Source: Saccoglossus kowalevskii (lineage: Eukaryota; Hemichordata; Enteropneusta; Harrimaniidae). From it: a DNA stretch of 42,490 nucleotides. A model generated the notes under the pieces. The model was not told where the DNA came from and searched no databases. It saw nothing but the letters and a program-made list of their open reading frames with translations. Numbering within the stretch: the first letter of the stretch is position 1; every line of letters starts with the position of its first letter. The DNA lies in assembly GCF_000003605.2 (NCBI RefSeq), contig NW_003141337.1, forward strand, positions 4,933 to 47,422. The letters are read 5' to 3'. Below, in pieces: positions 27,489 through 39,800 of this stretch. The position numbers and the translations under genes were made by a program.

Positions 27489-27892
27489 TTATGTTATTAC
27501 TGGTTGTTCTCCAACACGTGACTGTCGTCTTCGAACCCATTGGCCGACGTTGTTGCGATTTCTCTTGGGACATTGTCGACAAAGCATAAGAATAAATTTC
27601 ACAAATTCAAAAACAGATATAATTGATATTCCAACATAAAGTCCCAATGTCCCACCAATGTCACTGAGAAGGTCTTCCCACTGCAATAATAACAGAGTGA
27701 TGTCACATATCATTCATTAGCTGTGTTAATGTTGCGTCAAAATGTATTGTGCAGCACAATAGTTTATTTAAAATAGGGGAACTGGTGTGGTGATATGCAA
27801 AGAGTTCAGTGACTACCTTGTACGCAGCCTGTTCAGAAACTGAATCGTAGTTTAAAGTCTCAAAGTATATTTCTAGTCGCACCAGGTTGGAT
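27489..27892 (-). other. DEG/ENaC pore helix TM2 and C-terminal tail of the channel gene
   Basis: Exon 27892-27817 encodes the strand leading into the pore (LVRLEIYFETLNY). Exon 27680-27489 gives DIGGTLGLYVGISIISV, containing the G-x-S selectivity filter (Gly-Ile-Ser) and the small residues of the degenerin gate, then a helix ending FVKFILMLCRQC. The tail is about 30 residues and strongly basic. Two cysteines just after the helix could be lipid-modified (inference). The stop TAA is at 27491-27489. Confidence 0.95.
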
Positions 27893-30800
27893 CTAAAGAT
27901 TATTACAGAAAAACGACGAAAACGTTAGCATATAGGTTGCACCTATTAGTACAAGTGATTATACTATTTGATCATCAATATGGCATACATTTATTAGTGC
28001 ATGTTATTAGGTTCATGTCATATATATATAACAATTCAATATATATCAATACATGGTCTATTATGTTTTTATATGGCAATATAAAAATATAAATGACAAT
28101 ATAAATATATCAGCACGTGATTTGCCAACACAGCAAAAAATAATGAAGGATATATTAGTTATGAAATATATATATCTGTTACCTAGCTGATTGCATATCG
28201 TTTACGTTCTTTAAATTTGAATGTTTCCATTTTAGTGTTTTAAGCAGCTTGTTCTAAAAAAAAAAAAAAACTTGTTATTTTCATTCATAATAGTAATTCG
28301 AACAATTAATAACAATGCATTTAATTACAGTGAGCCCAGTGCATGTTTCAAATTGTCCTTTATATACTTATAGTATAAGTATATAGTATAAGCTACCCAT
28401 TTATTAGAATACAAACCAAATTTTTATACTTTAATAATTCATGATCATTTTGCGACTTCGAGTTATTAACTCGAAATTTGTAAACGCTCCTTATGTAAGT
28501 CCGGAATCGTGTAACTTTACTCAATCTTGAAGGAATGATGTGAGTATAATAAAGCCGGATATTCGTCAATAAAATACAATTGACAGATTTGGAAAATAAA
28601 TGAAATTATTATTAAACGATTCCAATGAACTCCGATATATAAACGACTCTGATTTGATCAAAACAATACAACTCGAGAGAGCATGATCAATTTCTCTAAG
28701 TAGTAACTCGAATATTAACTGATAAATATATAAGTGTTTTTGTCTAACGAACCACTTGAAATGTGTATCGTTTTTATTCATTACATAATTACAAAATCAT
28801 TTACATATAAGTAAAAAGTTTACTATAACTAACACATACCAGATACACATCTGATGGCCACTGCGACTGGGATGAAGTTATGTCATAATTCGTTTCTCTG
28901 TAAAATAAATGTATATATACATATAAGCAAAATAATGATAACATATTTGTTAAAAATCGCTTGTTGAAGGCATGTCATAATGCCGGATATGTTTCGATCC
29001 GTCAAACTCAACATTTATGAAGGGATGCTAATGAATTATGTTTAAATTCAAATGATATCTCATACCCTTACACGTTTACCTGGTACAAGGGATGTCACTG
29101 TTTGATTTGCGACAATACATTATGAGCATATATGTACTAGGTATGTTCCTTGTTATTATACAGTAAATGTGGGGTCAATAGTTACACATTTTCTAGAAAA
29201 TAAGTGTGTTTCTTAAAGTTTGTTTCACAAAATGCCTGGTTGTCGAGATGATGAATTGTAAGTTAGTAACATAAGGTAATTCAATGGCCACGTCCATATT
29301 TTTAGAAACCAGGCTTACTTTCTCTAACCAAAACAAAGAGATATAACTCGATACTTAATTAACAATTCGTGTTAATGGTAACATAGAATTTTATTTGTTG
29401 ATGAAATTTAATACTTACTTGCATGGTGAAGGACAATTGCATTTGATTTCACCGATATTATTCAAATATTTGGTCAACTGTCGACATAAATCTGTTGAAT
29501 AATTACACCATGATAAATAACATTAATTCTTTTCACAAATAAATATGCTGTTGATTCCATGTAATTTAAAAGTGCGACTCGGTACGTATTGGTTTAATAT
29601 AAATCATATTCTTCATTATTGATGGACGAACTACCTAATATTGATTGTAACATTTGTAGCTTGGTTATATCCAAATGGTGTCATATCAGTAATATTCTTT
29701 GTATTCATTGTTTAATTTATGTTATTTTTCAGTAAATATAATTGAATACAGCACTAAATGTTGTTCTCATGTTTCTGGCAACAACTTGCCTGCACTGAGT
29801 ACCAATAATAAATTGTTGTCTATTGCTAGATATATAATTGTCACCCAGCCAATCGTAACAAAGTAGATCATATTGATCTTGACTACTTAACTTCACACAC
29901 ATGTAGTAGTCTGTTACGTCACCGATTTTTCTTGTCGCCGTATGCCCGCGCATATTATTACTAATGAGTTATACGTCTGTCTATAGTGGCGAATCACTGT
30001 CTTATTTATATGTATTTATATTTTCATAATTTGCCAGTATTCGTTCAGAAATTTGAGTTTTTTTATTTTTATTAGTACAACTTCGAAATGCTGATATTTT
30101 AGAAGGAATATTACGGTGATAAACACACTAACATTATTAAAATGGATCATCATAAAATATAATTAATAGCTGACATATTCCCAATATAGTTTCCCCTTGT
30201 CTATTCCTACGCGATGTTTGACGCCACTATGACCCTTGTTCGTCTTGATATTATGCGCGATTCAAAGCATGCCGTGGGATATCGTAGTGACCGAAATGAC
30301 AAATTTGCATAGTTGATAATACAAACACACAAATACCACTCTGTACGTTGATATAATCCTATCCCAGTGTGGTTATGAATATATGTCATATTGTCACTTG
30401 CTGTGTTAAAATTTGCACGCAACAACACTCGACCTACTTTTAACATACCTTGTGTTTTATTAAGGAGTTGACAACGGGGTGCTTCAGTAAATAGGTACTC
30501 AGCACAACCACAGTAGTGTATCAATGCATTTTCTGAGCATGCCTTCTCACATGACTATAAGTTCAAAATATTAGTAGTATTACAATGTGTTCTATCACGT
30601 GCATTAACATTTTGAATGAAACATAATATGGTGAATAATACTGTCATACAAAAACACATTTTTCGATTATTAATGTTTATATTTGTGGCAAATGTGTGGT
30701 TTGTTGGGTGGAAGCTAAGACTTTCTTGCAATTGCAGGGAAAGGCAACGCGGTATCTAAATATGTTATCTAAAATTGGTTTGGTAAAAAGTATGGAGATT

Positions 30801-33800
30801 CATGGTCTTTTTTCGACGCTGGTCACTAATCAAACTAGTAAAAAAATGAACATATAAATACGATAATTTATTGTCTTTGAATATACTCTGAACCTAATAA
30901 ATCAAGACCACGATTTGTTCCATTAAGATTGAATGATCTAGTAGCGATGGTATACAATGGCATGTTTGAATACAATCGATCTCGACATGTTTAAAAACGG
31001 TTGATGGCTTGTTAATATTCTGTAATTTCAATTTGTTGACAAAAGTACGGCTATAGCTAGTTAAATTAAACAATAATTAACAAATCTGAATATGGAAATC
31101 ATGTTAAAAATGGCCAGCATATGATTATTTTGAATAACATCGAGAAACAAAATACCGTGAGTTATATATTATAACTCGCCTTCGAACAAAATCAGTTATG
31201 TAACGCCTGCGAACTGTAAAATGAAATGCATAAAAAGCTAAATACGGTATTTGAGAATAAAACTAACATGGCAACAGTCGACAATTTAAAAAAGACGAAA
31301 CAAATCGACATGCTCCAATAACTAAAAGATATGTGTGAAGTCGGTGTCGGTCCATGAAACGATTGGTGACATATTCACATCCTTGGTCTAACATTGCCAC
31401 TAGTAAGTCAAAAGTAAACACATCTAAACAAAGTCCATGATTATATTTTTGTACTAAACTAACACAAATCTAAAGATGAGACCATAAGTTCCCATCTATA
31501 AGCACATTTCTAGAATTGAACATAATAGAAATATGAATACATACTTACAATTACTGAGTATGAAGTGTTACGTCGCTGGTCATACAAAATTTTTTCGGTC
31601 TGTCCATGCGTACAATTGCCATATGGCCATGCCTTACGAGCTGTATTTTTCTAAAATATTGGTAGCATAAGAGAGACATGTATATCAATCATATTCTATG
31701 TCAAATATATGTTGTTGTGTATCACAACAACGACGCCAATTGTTGAGTGATGATAAACGTAGTTCAAAAGACACGTTTACCTGGATATTTTTCCAAAAAA
31801 TTCAGTTGTCACTATAGTGCAGTGTAATTATAAGTTACAGCAATATAACCAGCCCGAAAAACATAATTAATTTTGAGTATGCTGTGTCAGCATACAAATC
31901 AAACTTTACACTTAACTCACATCTAATAGGGGGAAAAATAGTTAGAAATACTGAACAAAAACAAAATATTCAGAAGAAGAACATTGAATAAATAAACAAA
32001 ATAAACTGAAAGACAAGCATGCTTTCCCTTTCCCATACCTTTTGTGACATACTGTACTACTGAGCTGTTGCTTTGTACACCTGTCAAATGCGTTAACCCT
32101 GTGTTGGCAACTACATGTAAAATTTTAGTGCAGCTGCTATATCCTATAAAAATAATGAATTTCATTCGCAATACAGCAAATGTCACAAATAGTCCCGTAA
32201 TTGGCTTTTTTATTTTTTGGGGGAGATAGTCCTATTGTATATAACATAACGACAGAATCGAACATTAACATCTTCAACTGGAAATTTGGTAGAAACTCAT
32301 CATCCCAGACGTCACAACCATATGTATGTAAGAACAGGTAAGATAAACTTGCCAAATTTACTTTTAGCTCTAATAGTTAAACCAAGATAATTGTGTACTT
32401 TCACTGCTTCAACTTCACTACCCTCAAAAAAGAAATAGTTATTGTTTAAGCATTTGTATCAATGACCTTTAATTCTTGTATTCGGAGTAAGTCTCCATTT
32501 TTGTACAAAGCGGCCAAAAAAAGCTAGTGTAAATCCTTTATTAGAATTGAATTGCTATCATAAACCTATATATTTTAATTGACTAATCATACTTGAGTAA
32601 TTTTAAGATGTAAACCATCCTGCCAATCACTGTCAGATGTGTTTCGAAGTTTCACAAGTATCTACGTCACTAAGTAGTGAAATCGATTCTGGGCAATGGC
32701 GAATGCAGTAAATGTGCTTAGACAGCAAACGTTAGATAATATGAAATAGAGAAAATATTTTGTTAAATCACAAGTGTAATATATGTAACCAGAAAGTGAG
32801 CACACTTGAGACTTGCAATGTAGTCAGGTATATTGTTTATTCAGAACTACCCTGCCACACCATTAGGAACTCCCTAAATGCTTCAATACAAAACACATAG
32901 GACTACATAGCTCAGCATCAATAAGCATACTATATACCAAGCTCTCACAGAGCTCCCTGGAAATAAATATAACAGTGAAATTCACAGTAGAAAAATAGAA
33001 GGAAATAGAAATTGCAATAATCGTAAACTTGAGTACGATACCTCTTTTATTGCAATGGAAGTGATCGTTCCAGGTTTTACAGTAATACCCTCATCAACTG
33101 GGAAAGAAAAAATGTCACGTGGGAGGATTGAAACCCTAGCACCTGAATCTTGTCCGTATATACTGAGATATTCTTCTTGTTCAGTAAAAAGAGTTAGTTG
33201 TAAACCTGAAATAAACAACAAAAATTTAAAAAAACAATGAAATTATGGTTTGAATTTATGGACGGGTACGGGTTCAATGACAGTATTGATTGACCCTACA
33301 TACACTTAGAGATTAGAATTAAGATTTGAATTTATAGACTGGACTCATAATTTTCATTCAGAGATAGAAACAAGGTTTGAATTTATGGACTGGACTCATG
33401 GTTTGCATTCAGAGACTAGAAGCATGGTTTGAATATATAAACTGGACTCATGACTTGTAGGCAGAGACTAGAAACAGTTAAGTTTACAGACTGGACCCAT
33501 AGTTTGCTTTCATTAAACGGGAATCTGCATTAAGAGACCTGTATTTTCAATTATTTAGAGGCTGAACCCAGTGTTTCTATTTGATTCGATGTTTTGATTT
33601 GAAGATTTGTGCTGGTTTCAGATAATGAACCAGACTCGTGGTTTGGATTTAAATAAATATGTTGATTTGAACGCAGAGATTGTACCGGACAGTAAATGTG
33701 ATACATTCATGCCACTGGCCAATGTATATTACTTTTTAACAACAGAACGCTCCACCTGTTAATTACAAGTCTTTTAAATTCCATCTACCCATCTTTCACT

Positions 33801-36800
33801 GTATTGAAAACATACGCCATTTTGTTTGTTTATTATGTATGTATGATATATTTGATTATGTTTCAAACTCCAGCCTAATTTGGCATTGTATTGTGATCAT
33901 TTTATCATTGATCATTTCATTTGTACAATACTTACCGTATTGTGGCCCTGTACCCATAGCCCACTTTATTTGTTCATCACTTCCCACATTAAACTGAAAA
34001 CAGTTCCCATAAAAGCTATCCTGGAACTGTGTTAAGTCACTGAAAATGTAAATACCTTGGTTCAATTTACGTCTGTTCAGTTTTATTCATTAATTTAAAA
34101 AACAAATTAACTGGTCATTATCATTTTGTAAATGTGCAAATTGTTGGGACACATTCCACATATACAACATGTCATGTTACAAGTTTTATTGTAAGAACAG
34201 TAAGTGTAAAGTCACACAGAATAGAAATACCTTGGTCCGCATTGCTCTGATGCAAAAGTACATTGCAAAATAAAGGTTTTTTTTTGATGCCCATATCTGG
34301 AAACTTCTTCTTCTGTCAGTTTCAGTACTTGTCTCAAGTCACTATGATCTGGTGTCTTGCTAAATGTCTTGAATCGTGTCCAGTCAGGAGGATTTTCACC
34401 TTTGACACGGTAAAAACGGCTGTCATGATATATATATTCGAGAAAGTGATGATACACTGACAGATCCGGCGTTATATCTTTGAAAATATCCAACCAAAAT
34501 GACAGACGTTCATGTTCCAAACCTTCTGTTTCTGTAAGTGTCAATTTAATATTGTTCTAATAGAATTAGGTGTTTGGGTGTCTTACAGTTGAAACATTAG
34601 TTATGATAGCTAGATAGACATATTAAATTTGTTTAGGGCAGCTAATATTACAATACTCCATTAGCCATATAATTGCCTGTAATTTTCTTTTACAACAACG
34701 AACCTTCGATTGCATTATATTACAATAATATGATTGTAACAATACTCCATTTTTCAAAAGTCTATCATTATTACACACATATTACATATATTTTTGAAAA
34801 ATCATCTACTAACTGTTTTCTCTGAACATGCAATCGGCTTCATCAGATGCGTCTAGACAGTCTTTGATGATATCACATACTCTGTATGGATGAAGACATT
34901 CACCGGATCCACATTGCCACATACCAGATGGACAATTAGAGGTGTTATCTGATGAAATGAAAACTAAAAAAATGTGTGTTAGTTAATGAAGTATGTTTTT
35001 CTCTATTTTTATTCTGTTTCCAATGGTAATCTTGTCACGAGGCATGCCTATTGTGTTACATACCTCCATGTAAAAGCCGTTGATAATAATTTACATTAGC
35101 ATCAACCATCAAGTAAGATTTCATGTTATCGGCGGCAACGCTATATATTGTGCATACGTGCGTGGCATCACTGTAATCAAATGATTTGCATACAAACGCT
35201 TTCCGGAAGTAGCATTTATCTAAGCATGTTTCAAGTGAAACATCAGTATAAACTTCTCCATCATCCGATATAAGGCGCCTAAATTGTCTTTTGTCGAAAA
35301 GTGCAAAAAGTGCACGTTGTTTTATCTTTTCAACAGGGTCGATCAGTAGCTCTGTAATAAATAAATAATGCTTGATATAAATATAGACCCGTGCATTGCA
35401 GTACACAATCTATATATTGTATAATAACTGTTCCCCTTTTAGAATTCATATGTGAAATAACCACCTTCAAAAAGTACAACTCATATTCAGTGTAGCACTA
35501 AATGCTTTCAAGAAAAAGATAGTATGGGAAACAATTTCTTGTAATTTCATTTATTTCGCATGTCTACATACAAGTCCAAAATAAATTACCTTACAGTAAT
35601 TAGCTGTTAACATGACAATACCCATGATATTTCAAAGTAATACAAGTGACCTTGTTGTTTTGATACGATGATTAGCATCAAATGACGTGTTACCACACTG
35701 GTCTTTTGTGGAATTCACTCTTATCATTTGCGATTTTATGTTTCCATATGTACTAGGAACAAATACAGATGACATATATTTGATTATTGTCCGCGGAACG
35801 TTGTGCCCTATTAGATACAAACCCTATCGGCGTACTATCGATGATACACAGACACGGGTACTCTTGGACGTGAGTGACATTTTATTGCTCACGAGATGGT
35901 AGGTAATACTGTTGATGCTCATTAAGAATTTTGTTTTGAAAACACTGTATGAGCAATGGAATGTTAGGGTGAATGTGGATGAAATATTATAAATAATGTT
36001 CCAAAAGTGTTTCTTATTTCACTTGTCTACCTCCGCATTAGTTTAACGTGACAACAAAATACACATATTTCAATACTTGCGAATCCTTGAAATAATACGT
36101 GGTTGAATTTATTAACATGGATTTGTTAGTATATTTTGTCGTAGGTCTTTATCTCACAGTCAAGTAATGTTCACGTTCACATACCTTTGCCAAGTACTTG
36201 CACCTCACATAGTTGCAAAACTCCACTATCGACCCCTTCCAACTGCACACTAACATATCTGCCCAAAATAGGAACCGAACATGTTCTCGGTATTTTCCCC
36301 CAATACGTAATTTGAGGGACTACTTGTGCATCACATCTGAAATTCTGTTTTGGATCTTCATAGTATCCAACACGTACAACAGCTCCAGCTAGTCGCCAAT
36401 CTACGTTAAAAAGTAATGTGTGTTTACACAAAACACGGAAAACACGTCAGTTACAGTATAAATTATAATAATATGTTATCTCCGTATGATCGACTCACAC
36501 AGATGAGAAAATATAAGACGGAATGTTTTTTGCCAGTGTAGATGTCTTAATGTAGATGTCTTGGACACAGGGTCGATTATAGAACAAATTTTATTTTAGT
36601 AATCTATCAGTGTACATGTCACAAATATATATGTTATAGTTATTTTGGAACCCCTCCCCACATGTATTGATATTATAAATACACAGACGAACGTCCACCT
36701 ATTATCGATTAATTGATTAATACGCGACGATCTTCAGGGCAAGCACATTTTGGTCATTGACAACACATACACCAGAAACAGAAACAGAAAACGAGAATTA

Positions 36801-39800
36801 GTTCAGACGAGGCGAAGATGAAACTATTACTTGGTTCACATAAATTATAAATACACCATTGTGGAGCCAAAAACGCCGTAATTGTAAATAAGGCCTGTGT
36901 AGCACATCTTCTGTAGTCCGTGTTTTAATATATCCGTACCCTAGCACTACGATTATAATTTGCCGGTTACTTCCTTGAATTTTGACTTCAGTGATTTCAC
37001 TATCACAGAAGGTTCCGCCTATCAATCTAAGACTAATTTCTTCTTTCCAAATATAAATCAGTACCAAGACCCTAATTATTTCCGAGACTACTCGCTCCAC
37101 TGACCAGACCGGTACGTGCACCAGTCATTGCCATATACGCTGATAGGACGTGGACACACATTCCCGTTTGTGTCACTGTTTATGCCACTATGCGTGTTTA
37201 CACGAACTTTTGTTTAACATTTAGCTATTTCTAATAGTTACTTAGGACAACGATTACCAAATAATATCTACTAAATATCATATTTATAGGTCCAAGCAGC
37301 ATTTATTTAATTAAGAATGCAGTATATTAGCGCGCCATATAAAACGAGCATATTTATGTGTATATACTTGGTAGTAATGAAATATATAGTTACATTTGTG
37401 CCAGTGTTAATACATATTGCACATTTGACCTATTTTCATATTGTCTAAAAAGTGAATTACATTATTGGAAAATACGACTACATACTGCCAAAGTCTTGTC
37501 TATTATAGATATACACTTTGTACACGTAGTGAATACTACCAAGATCAACTCGCCACCATGGTTCACTCTCTTCAGCACTGTGGAAACACGTTCCTGAATA
37601 AAGGTCGGGGGTGGTGTCACCATCTACAGCTTTATCAGCTGTATTTCCATACCAAACACTGCTTTCATACACAGACTTATTTAATGCCACATTAGAAAGA
37701 GTACCAACCAAAACTGAAAAAAAAAAATAAATATTTAATAAATTGGTGTAATAATAATGTACACTTTCCCATATAAAATTGCAGTTTAGTGTGTTAAAGC
37801 AGTGTAATAATTTTCATTCAATATTCCCTCAATATGACTATTACGAAATCTCAAAATGTTGGTAATTGTACACAATATTTTAAAAATTATTATTGATTAA
37901 GAATTGTATTAATCCACATATTTCTTTTTATTTATGCATACCAGAAACCGTGTCTATATTGATGGCTTCTGCGAACAGGTGTTTGTGTTACCCATGTCCA
38001 GTGAGATTTACACGTGAATGGGTCTCGGTTTAAATAGATTTCCAAATTAGTGATGTTGTTATGAATGCATCCCAGTGTAACCGTTAATAAGTTGTGTGTG
38101 TCAATGTGAATTTCGAGTTCAGTAAAAGTTGTAGTAGCAAGTGTTGTAGGAGAGAATTGTTGTATTCATGTTAAAAGAAGTAAATGATTATAGAACATAG
38201 TATAAGCTACAATCATACTCATTACTCCGATATATATATATATTGTATTGATGCATATACATCTGGCCTACAGTGTTTTACTGATTTTTTAAAACATTTG
38301 TATGGTTACACGTACTCACATATATGTAATTTGAAGAACGAAAAATGATTGAAACGAAATATGAGTAGTTAAATAAAATACACAATAAACATTTAAAGTC
38401 TATATATATATATTATCTGCCTATTAAACAATTTTAACATTCGAACTTTGTCTCTAAAATAAATAATTAAAAATCAAAATCTACTCAATATACTAATACC
38501 ATACAATCACATCCATGGGAATATTACTTCATTAATCGCTTAGCATATGTCTTCCATTCAAAGCTATTTAGAGTCTTTTTATTCAATTAACCACATAATT
38601 TCCCAATATAAATTCATGGTAACCCATAATCCATTATCGATTGTTTACCTCACTCGAAAGGTTGAGTCAATAATAATACACAGGTCCGGCACATATCGAG
38701 TTTCAGATAAATATTGATTTCCCCACAATCAAAAGCTTTTTTCTAAAAAAATCACAGGTACGAGTTTTGACCTGGGTGCCACTCGTACTAATTATCGTGG
38801 GCGTCTCCGGCGATACATTCCCATCACCAAAAGAATTACATAAAGCTTGGTAACCACTCATTTTGTACTCGTTAGTCGGTGCAACAGTCAAAGTTGCCAT
38901 CTTTGTTTATATAAAACCCATAACTCGCGCATGCGTAGAGAGACGATCACGCCATTTAAATAAATGTATTTTAAACATGATTACCTTTTCCAAGTACTTT
39001 CACTTCGCATAAATGTAACTGATCTGTCCTGTCCTTTATCTGAATACTGACGTATCTTCCTACCGCATCTCCACAAAAAATGACAACTTCATCAATATTA
39101 TCACGTGTTACTGTGCCACATAGTATGTTACTTTCGTTCAGCGACTTACTATTTCCAACTCTCACTTCAGCTCCAATTAAACGATCACCTATAAACATGT
39201 ACGTGTACTCAATTATTACAATTATTTACTTAAAATCTCGGATAGTTTGTATCGCTAAAAACATACATCCACAGCGATAGGACGTTCAGTACGTGTATAA
39301 CTGCGATATACATTAGGTCCGTGTATGTACGTCTAAATCACAGTCAGCTGGCGCACAAATGATAATAAAATAAATACGATATATACTATATGGTGGCCGC
39401 CATCTTGAATGCTGCATAAAACTAAATAAGAGACAAGTTGTGAAACGCGTTTTTCAGATTCCTACAAATCAGGACAAAAATGCCAATCTTTCACAGAAAT
39501 ACGATCCGTTGGGGGTAATATTAAGGCAACCGAGAACAAAATTCGGCCGAATTCGTCGTTTTTGTGTGGGAAAATCCCTTAAATACGAACACCAAATTAC
39601 GCGAAGAACATAGAACACTTTCCCGGAGTATTTGAAACCCACATTTTCATCTAACTGTAAGGCCGTCGCTGATTGGCTGCTGAGCTGGAATGACAATTTT
39701 TGGTATTCATATTCATTTATCAGTTAACTTCTCTTTTTTAGTTTGGGAGTTTACCAGTTATAGTTTTAAATTATCTATATAATTTCAGAACGTGATATGT

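Larger units (their letters stand above)
28183..34531 (-). other. DEG/ENaC (ASC) extracellular domain of the channel gene, eight exons
   Basis: The exons are 34531-34231, 34039-33936, 33205-33042, 31650-31549, 30554-30449, 29491-29419, 28897-28840 and 28253-28183. In order they show the finger-region cysteines (ILQCTFASEQCG), YGNCFQFN, the palm segment LTLFTEQEEYLSIYG with FPVDEGITVKPGTITSIAI, PYGNCT, the paired-cysteine block SCEKACS and HYCGCAEY, LCRQL, and CNCPSPCKETNYD with SQWPSD. These are the conserved blocks of ASIC/ENaC/degenerin ectodomains, in the right order. Small exons and mixed phases here contrast with the uniform phase-1 accessory exons upstream. A LINE fragment lies in the intron 33042-31650. 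Confidence 0.93.

Noticed and set aside
32936-32958. Small perfect palindrome AGCTCT-CAC-AGAGCT
   Set aside because: Six-base arms occur by chance at this scale and nothing links it to a function.
35632-35902. Overlapping open frames on both strands in the intron before the PAN exon
   Set aside because: They do not resemble lectin, PAN or LDLa sequence and contain no phase-1 symmetrical exon; treated as intron.
36798-37121. 107-codon minus-strand frame within the intron of lectin domain 2, considered as an extra exon or LINE endonuclease remnant
   Set aside because: Phase and splice sites do not allow inclusion between the two halves of the lectin domain, and the resemblance to an endonuclease (KIQGSNRQIIIVV) is too weak.
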